The position numbers and the translations under genes were made by a program. From Marinospirillum sp. (GTDB taxonomy: Bacteria; Pseudomonadota; Gammaproteobacteria; Pseudomonadales; Halomonadaceae), in NCBI RefSeq assembly GCF_014859565.1, contig NZ_JACUUA010000048.1:1-22159 (forward strand): DNA of 22,159 bases, given 5' to 3'. Below the pieces are notes generated by a model. It saw nothing but the letters and a program-made list of their open reading frames with translations. It did not search any database and was not told the DNA's origin. Positions 18,795-22,159 of the stretch are shown here, piece by piece (within the stretch, counting starts at the first letter, position 1; each line of letters begins with the position of its first letter).

Positions 18795-18889
18795 TCATTT
18801 TCTGTTTCGTTAGAGTCACTCTGTTTGAGCCACAAACCAAGTTTCGGAGGTCGTCTAATTGTAGCGGCTTCCATGAGGAGATCTGCCCC
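18795..18889 (+). promoter_or_regulatory. leuA 5' leader with AGAG-TCA-CTCT inverted repeat
   Basis: The predicted leader has no run of leucine codons and no terminator-antiterminator pair, so classical attenuation is not supported. It holds a short inverted repeat AGAGTCACTCT (18812-18822) near the start site, which could be an operator. A six-codon ATG frame ends in a TGA that overlaps the leuA ATG. GAGGAG, 12 nt or less before the ATG, is the ribosome site. Confidence 0.3.
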
Positions 18890-20437
18890 ATGAGCAAACA
18901 ACCCCTGATTATTTTTGATACTACGCTGCGTGATGGTGAGCAGAGCCCCGGTGCCTCCATGACTCGGGATGAGAAGGTGCGTATTGCACTGATGCTGGAA
19001 AAAATGCGAGTGGATGTGATTGAAGCAGGTTTTGCAATTGCCAGTAAAGGTGACTTTTTATCGGTAAAAGCTGTGGCTGAAGCCGTGAGGGATTCCACGG
19101 TTTGTTCTTTATCCCGTGCCATGGAAGCCGATATCCGCCGTGCAGCAGAAGCACTTAAACCGGCTGCATCCGGTCGAATTCACACCTTTATTGCCACCAG
19201 CCCGATCCACATGAAATACAAGCTGCAGATGCAGCCGGATCAGGTGGTGGAGCAGGCAGTACAAGCGGTGAAACTGGCGCGTAACCTGATGGATGATGTG
19301 GAGTTTTCCTGTGAAGATGCCGGTCGTTCTGAAATGGATTTTCTCTGCCGTATTGTGGAGGCTGCGATTGATGCCGGTGCCCGCACCATCAACATCCCGG
19401 ACACTGTGGGTTATGCCATTCCCGAGCTGTATGCTGAACAAATCCGCCAGTTGATTGAGCGAGTGCCGAACAGCCACAAGGCGGTTTTTTCAGTGCATTG
19501 CCATAATGATCTGGGGCTGGCAGTGGCCAACTCGCTGGCAGCGGTGCAGGCTGGGGCACGTCAGGTGGAGTGCACCATTAATGGCTTGGGTGAACGTGCT
19601 GGTAATGCCGCACTGGAAGAAATTGTCATGGCGGTGCGAACTCGCCCGGATGTGTTTGATGTGGAAACACGCATTGAACCCATTCACATTGTGCCCACTT
19701 CGCGTCTAGTTTCCACTGTGACTGGCTTCCCTGTACAGCCCAATAAGGCCATTGTTGGCAAAAATGCTTTTGCTCACGAATCCGGCATCCATCAGGACGG
19801 TGTACTGAAACACCGTGAAACCTACGAAATCATGAAAGCCCAAGATGTTGGTTGGCACACCAATGCCATTGTGCTGGGTAAACACTCAGGTCGTAATGCC
19901 TTCCGTACTCGTCTGCAGGAGCTGGGCATCAATTTTGCCACCGAGCAGGAGTTGAACAGCGCCTTTATCCTGTTCAAACAGCTGGCTGATAAAAAACACG
20001 AAATTTATGACGAAGATTTACAGGCACTGGTGACGGATACTCGTGCCGCCGCCGCAGCTGAATATGTGCATCTGGTGGCCATGGAAGTCCAGTCCAAGAC
20101 CGGCGAAACACCTCTGGCACAGGTAGTGCTGAACGTGGAAGGCACCGAGCAAAAAGCACAATCTGAAGGCTCCGGGCCGGTGGATGCGGTGTATAAAGCC
20201 ATTGAAAACATCATCAACAGTGGTGCCGTGCTGGAGTTGTACTCGGTTAACGCCATTACCTCGGGCACCGATTCTCAAGGTGAGGTGACGGTGCGCCTGG
20301 AACGTGGCGGGCGGATCGTGAATGGTCTGGGTGCTGATACCGATATTGTGATTGCTTCAGCCAAGGCTTATATCAATGCACTAAACGCCCTGCACAATCA
20401 GGTGGAACGCAAACATCCTCAGGGAGCGGGTGTTTGA
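18890..20437 (+). CDS. leuA: 2-isopropylmalate synthase
   Basis: The 515-residue enzyme condenses acetyl-CoA with 2-ketoisovalerate in the first committed step of leucine synthesis (E. coli 523). The TIM-barrel half has [13 protein letters not shown] (9-21) with Arg14/Asp15, the metal-binding HCH in [10 protein letters not shown] (His203, His205), and [14 protein letters not shown] (231-244). The C-terminal third is the LeuA allosteric dimer domain, so leucine feedback inhibition is expected. It has its own upstream promoter. Its stop overlaps the TTG start of the HolD-like gene, an unusual link between amino-acid synthesis and replication genes. leuB, leuC and leuD are not in the window. Confidence 0.97.
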   Translation: MSKQPLIIFDTTLRDGEQSPGASMTRDEKVRIALMLEKMRVDVIEAGFAIASKGDFLSVKAVAEAVRDSTVCSLSRAMEADIRRAAEALKPAASGRIHTFIATSPIHMKYKLQMQPDQVVEQAVQAVKLARNLMDDVEFSCEDAGRSEMDFLCRIVEAAIDAGARTINIPDTVGYAIPELYAEQIRQLIERVPNSHKAVFSVHCHNDLGLAVANSLAAVQAGARQVECTINGLGERAGNAALEEIVMAVRTRPDVFDVETRIEPIHIVPTSRLVSTVTGFPVQPNKAIVGKNAFAHESGIHQDGVLKHRETYEIMKAQDVGWHTNAIVLGKHSGRNAFRTRLQELGINFATEQELNSAFILFKQLADKKHEIYDEDLQALVTDTRAAAAAEYVHLVAMEVQSKTGETPLAQVVLNVEGTEQKAQSEGSGPVDAVYKAIENIINSGAVLELYSVNAITSGTDSQGEVTVRLERGGRIVNGLGADTDIVIASAKAYINALNALHNQVERKHPQGAGV

Positions 20438-21198
20438 TCCAGCTGAGTGCACAACAGCGTTATGCCGCGCTACAGGTGATGGGCACTCAGCTGTGGGTGC
20501 CACGCGTTCGCCTGGTAGGCGCTGCTGCCAGCCAGCCTTGTGACTGGCCTGAACCTGCTGTCAAAATCAGCGCCCGTGAGCGAGTGCTGGCGACTCTGAT
20601 GCCTGCTGCTACAGTTGTTACTGAAACGTCTACTGAAACACAGGTTCCAGTTTCGGAGCCTGTGGTTGTACCTGTTCCACTCCCGCAGCCAGTTGAACAT
20701 CAACCTGCTGAGCCTTTGCTTCAGGTGCAACCCCTGCATGTAGATGTCTGGTTAATGGCTAACGGTTGGCAGCTGGTGATGGAAAATCTGCAGGGTCAAC
20801 CCGGACTTCAGCCGGAAGAAATCAAGTTGTTGCAGAACCTGATGATGGCACTCTATCCCGGTGCACTGGGCATCAGCGCCCAGCAGTTTTTCAGCTGGCC
20901 GTTGCCGGGTATTCCAGTGGATGCCGGTGATGAAGGTGAAATGAGTATGGCCTTGCGGGCTTTTCTGACTGGTGCACGTTTCCAGAAGGTACAGCTGGCT
21001 GGTTTGTTGGTGTTCGGATCACGGCTGAACCACCTGCTGAATAATGAACCCTCGCGTCAGGCGGCATTACCACAGATATACACCGCCCCAGCTTTGTCTG
21101 AGTTATTGCAACAGCCACAACTTAAGCACAACTTCTGGCAGCAGGCGGGTGATAATGGTCTGCGTGCTGCTTTTGCCCGTTCTCCTGTGGTGATCTGA
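20434..21198 (+). CDS. holD: Probable DNA polymerase III psi subunit (HolD-like, extended form)
   Basis: The 254-residue product is far longer than E. coli HolD (137). Both ends match: [17 protein letters not shown] (8-24) resembles the E. coli start, which binds the clamp-loader core, and [21 protein letters not shown] (217-237) resembles ASPALTDLRANPTARAALWQQ. A Pro/Val/Glu-rich linker (about 60-100) separates these, followed by an extra central domain. P. aeruginosa also has an enlarged psi next to rimI, and holD-rimI are neighbours in E. coli, which supports the call. The start is TTG with AGGGAG (20421-20426) 7 nt upstream, overlapping the leuA stop (TTGA). The stop overlaps the rimI ATG by one base. 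The assignment relies on short end motifs plus context. Confidence 0.65.
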   Translation: MIQLSAQQRYAALQVMGTQLWVPRVRLVGAAASQPCDWPEPAVKISARERVLATLMPAATVVTETSTETQVPVSEPVVVPVPLPQPVEHQPAEPLLQVQPLHVDVWLMANGWQLVMENLQGQPGLQPEEIKLLQNLMMALYPGALGISAQQFFSWPLPGIPVDAGDEGEMSMALRAFLTGARFQKVQLAGLLVFGSRLNHLLNNEPSRQAALPQIYTAPALSELLQQPQLKHNFWQQAGDNGLRAAFARSPVVI

Positions 21199-21680
21199 TG
21201 CCCTTGCTGCATGAATTGCAGCGGCTTAAAACATCACACCTGTCGCGGGTGTGTGAGCTGGCCGAGCGTTCTGATCCTTATGCATGGACATCTTCCCAGT
21301 GGGCAAGCAGCCTGAAGCAAGATTGGGTGCTGGGCGCTTTTGATCAGCAGCAGCTGAATGCTTTGTTGGTATTACGGCAGGGGTATCTGGAGACGGAGTT
21401 GTTGTACCTGCTAGTGGCACCGGAACAACGGCGTCGAGGTATGGCAGCCATGCTGCTGGATCAGGCGCTGGAATACAGTCGTTCATTACAAGCGGAGCGT
21501 ATGTTACTGGAGGTGCGTGCATCCAACCAGGCGGCGGTTGATCTTTATCGGTCGCGGGGATTTGTACAAGACGGGTGCAGAAAAAACTACTACCCGCTTT
21601 ATGTGCCGGGTGGGCGGGTGACTCAAGGACACGAAGACGCGCTGTTGATGGGACGCTGGCTGATCCCTCAGCCAGATTGA
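21198..21680 (+). CDS. rimI: Ribosomal protein S18 alanine N-acetyltransferase
   Basis: The 160-residue GNAT-family enzyme acetylates the N-terminal alanine of ribosomal protein S18 in E. coli. The acetyl-CoA-binding loop is EQRRRGMAAMLL, and the RimI-typical stretch LLEVRASNQAAVDLYRSRGF is followed by GCRKNYYP and EDALLMGRWL. E. coli RimI has 148 residues; the small difference is at the ends. The ATG overlaps the HolD-like stop (TGATG), so the two are translationally coupled as in the E. coli holD-rimI pair. Related GNATs can be hard to separate, but the motif set plus the holD context make this assignment good. It faces zapB with a gap of 7 bp. Confidence 0.88.
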   Translation: MPLLHELQRLKTSHLSRVCELAERSDPYAWTSSQWASSLKQDWVLGAFDQQQLNALLVLRQGYLETELLYLLVAPEQRRRGMAAMLLDQALEYSRSLQAERMLLEVRASNQAAVDLYRSRGFVQDGCRKNYYPLYVPGGRVTQGHEDALLMGRWLIPQPD

Positions 21681-21687
21681 ACAGTGT

Positions 21688-21939
21688 TTACTCGTTGCTG
21701 CCTTGCTGAGGCTGGCTCTCGGCTGCATTGCCGGTCTCACTTTCAGTCTCGCTGGCAGAGCTTTCCATCTCGCTGAACTTGCCCAGCAAAGCTCCCAGCT
21801 TTTCTTCCCAGGCTTCCTTCTCTTCTTTTAAAGCAGTGTTTTCCTGCTTTAGATCGTCCATTTCCAGGCGCAGCATTTCCAGGGATTCAATTGTTGACTC
21901 AACTTTTGCTTCCAACTGGTTTAGCAGTTCCACACTCAT
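21688..21939 (-). CDS. zapB: Cell division protein ZapB (coiled coil)
   Basis: The 83-residue protein matches E. coli ZapB (81 residues), a small coiled coil that joins the Z-ring through ZapA and links it to the chromosome terminus via MatP. Shared features are the start of the coil LEAKVESTIESLEMLRLEMDDLK (9-31), QENTALKEEKEAW, and EEKLGALLGKFSEME. Residues 1-59 should be one long coiled coil; residues 60-83 form a Ser/Glu/Gln-rich tail that E. coli ZapB lacks. AGGAG lies 7 nt before the ATG. The tnpB element ends about 80 bp upstream, so the insertion sits in or near the zapB promoter region and may affect its expression. Confidence 0.8.
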   Translation of the reverse strand: MSVELLNQLEAKVESTIESLEMLRLEMDDLKQENTALKEEKEAWEEKLGALLGKFSEMESSASETESETGNAAESQPQQGSNE

Positions 21940-21977
21940 AAAGCACTCCTGTAAAAAAACGTAATTAAACCTGATTG

Positions 21978-22001
21978 CACAAGGGTTTTTGTAGCCTTGT
22001 G
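21978..22001. repeat. 7-bp inverted repeat between zapB and the IS end
   Basis: CACAAGG (21978-21984) and CCTTGTG (21995-22001) are perfect inverted arms with a 10-nt loop. The plus strand continues TATTTTT, and the minus strand has seven T about 25 nt beyond. It may end transcription coming out of the IS element or serve as an operator for zapB. Neither is proven by the sequence. Confidence 0.4.
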
Positions 22002-22019
22002 TATTTTTCGCCTATTAAA

Positions 22020-22159
22020 TTGACATCCTCCCCGCCCTAAAGGGCGAAGATTCCCTCTACAGGACGCTCATGCCCGAGCGCGAGAAGGTTCTTGGCAGCG
22101 TTAACGTCGCGTTCGTGCGTGGCACCACACGCACTGCAAGTCCATTCTCTGATTCCAAG
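22020..22159 (-). mobile_element. IS200/IS605-family element, right end (partial)
   Basis: The segment holds the tnpB 3' end and the terminal hairpin CGCCC-TAAA-GGGCG (22033-22046, plus strand). Beyond the hairpin the minus strand reads GGGAGGATGTCAA, a familiar right-end sequence for this family; I place the boundary at the TCAA (22020-22023) by recall. Such elements transpose as single strands using terminal hairpins and leave no target duplication or inverted repeats. The left end and any tnpA lie outside the window. Confidence 0.8.
22037..22159 (-). CDS. tnpB: RNA-guided endonuclease TnpB, C-terminal end (partial)
   Basis: The final 40 codons of a TnpB/OrfB protein run in from the right edge. 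They encode REWTCSACGATHERDVNAAK and then NLLALGHERPVEGIFAL before a TAG. TCSAC is the second CxxC pair of the zinc ribbon. HERDVNAAKN contains the RuvC-III aspartate needed for DNA cleavage, and it is intact. TnpB proteins are the guide-RNA-directed nucleases ancestral to Cas12. The stop codon lies in the loop of the terminal hairpin, so protein and element end overlap. Whether the rest of the gene is intact cannot be seen. Confidence 0.9.
   Translation of the reverse strand, partial: LGIREWTCSACGATHERDVNAAKNLLALGHERPVEGIFAL

Larger units (their letters stand above)
22000..22159 (-). ncRNA. Predicted omega-RNA (reRNA) 3' region with guide
   Basis: TnpB guide RNAs derive from the 3' end of tnpB and the right end of the element, with the guide supplied by about 16-20 nt of flanking host DNA. 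If the boundary is at 22020, the scaffold would lie at or above 22020 and the guide would begin TTTAATAGGCGAAAAA on the minus strand at 22019. This is inferred from family knowledge; the 5' end of the RNA lies beyond the window, and the exact boundary is approximate. Confidence 0.45.

Noticed and set aside
18865..18892. Six-codon ATG frame before leuA as a leader peptide
   Set aside because: It has no leucine codons and no attenuator hairpins, and its ATG lies within the ribosome-binding region of leuA; probably chance.

Overview
The window is chromosomal DNA from a gammaproteobacterium, most likely of the Oceanospirillales/Pseudomonadales type. The evidence is protein content and order. There is an oxyR-recG pair followed by an HDOD-protein gene, serA divergent from a D-2-hydroxyglutarate dehydrogenase gene, an xseB-ispA-dxs operon, and a psi-subunit-like gene next to rimI. 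I recall these arrangements from pseudomonads and their relatives; no database search was run. Most of the window is core metabolism and housekeeping. Accessory DNA is limited to insertion-sequence debris at both ends and one AAA-ATPase/nuclease-like gene.

Layout. (1) Positions 1-195 hold a broken IS4-family transposase in rearranged order, next to a terminator-like hairpin that follows malate synthase G (glcB, minus strand). (2) A 222-bp divergent spacer separates glcB from a plus-strand set: an alpha/beta hydrolase, a 63-residue lipoprotein, and a 514-residue AAA-ATPase-like/PD-(D/E)XK protein. A hairpin terminator with A/T tracts on both sides (5432-5453) closes that set and faces serA. 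(3) serA (minus) and the D-2-hydroxyglutarate dehydrogenase gene (plus) diverge from 198 bp carrying a 15-bp palindrome. xseB, ispA and dxs follow closely. (4) dxs ends tail-to-tail, overlapping a YeeZ-like SDR gene by 31 bp. That gene diverges from oxyR, which is followed 1 bp later by recG. (5) An HDOD gene comes next, then an LplT-PlsC fusion. (6) leuA has its own sigma70-type promoter and overlaps a HolD-like gene, which overlaps rimI. A convergent zapB lies 7 bp beyond. (7) The right edge is the 3' end of an IS200/IS605-family tnpB with its terminal hairpin, inserted upstream of zapB.

How the genes work together. SerA makes 3-phosphohydroxypyruvate and can release D-2-hydroxyglutarate, which the divergent FAD enzyme oxidises back to 2-oxoglutarate. 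Dxs and IspA start and extend the isoprenoid pathway. OxyR and RecG couple peroxide sensing to repair of stalled forks. The LplT-PlsC fusion fits lysophospholipid import and re-acylation. The HolD-like protein, RimI and ZapB belong to replication, ribosomal-protein modification and cell division.

I see no tRNA, rRNA or CRISPR array and no obvious multi-gene defence system. The points most worth a second look are the tnpB 3' end with a predicted omega-RNA guide reading into the zapB upstream region, the AAA/PD-(D/E)XK gene, the leuA-holD-rimI coupling, and several uncharacterised palindromes in regulatory spacers. Start sites were moved inward from the longest open frame for serA, dxs, the SDR gene, oxyR and the HDOD gene, on family alignment from memory and ribosome-binding sites.
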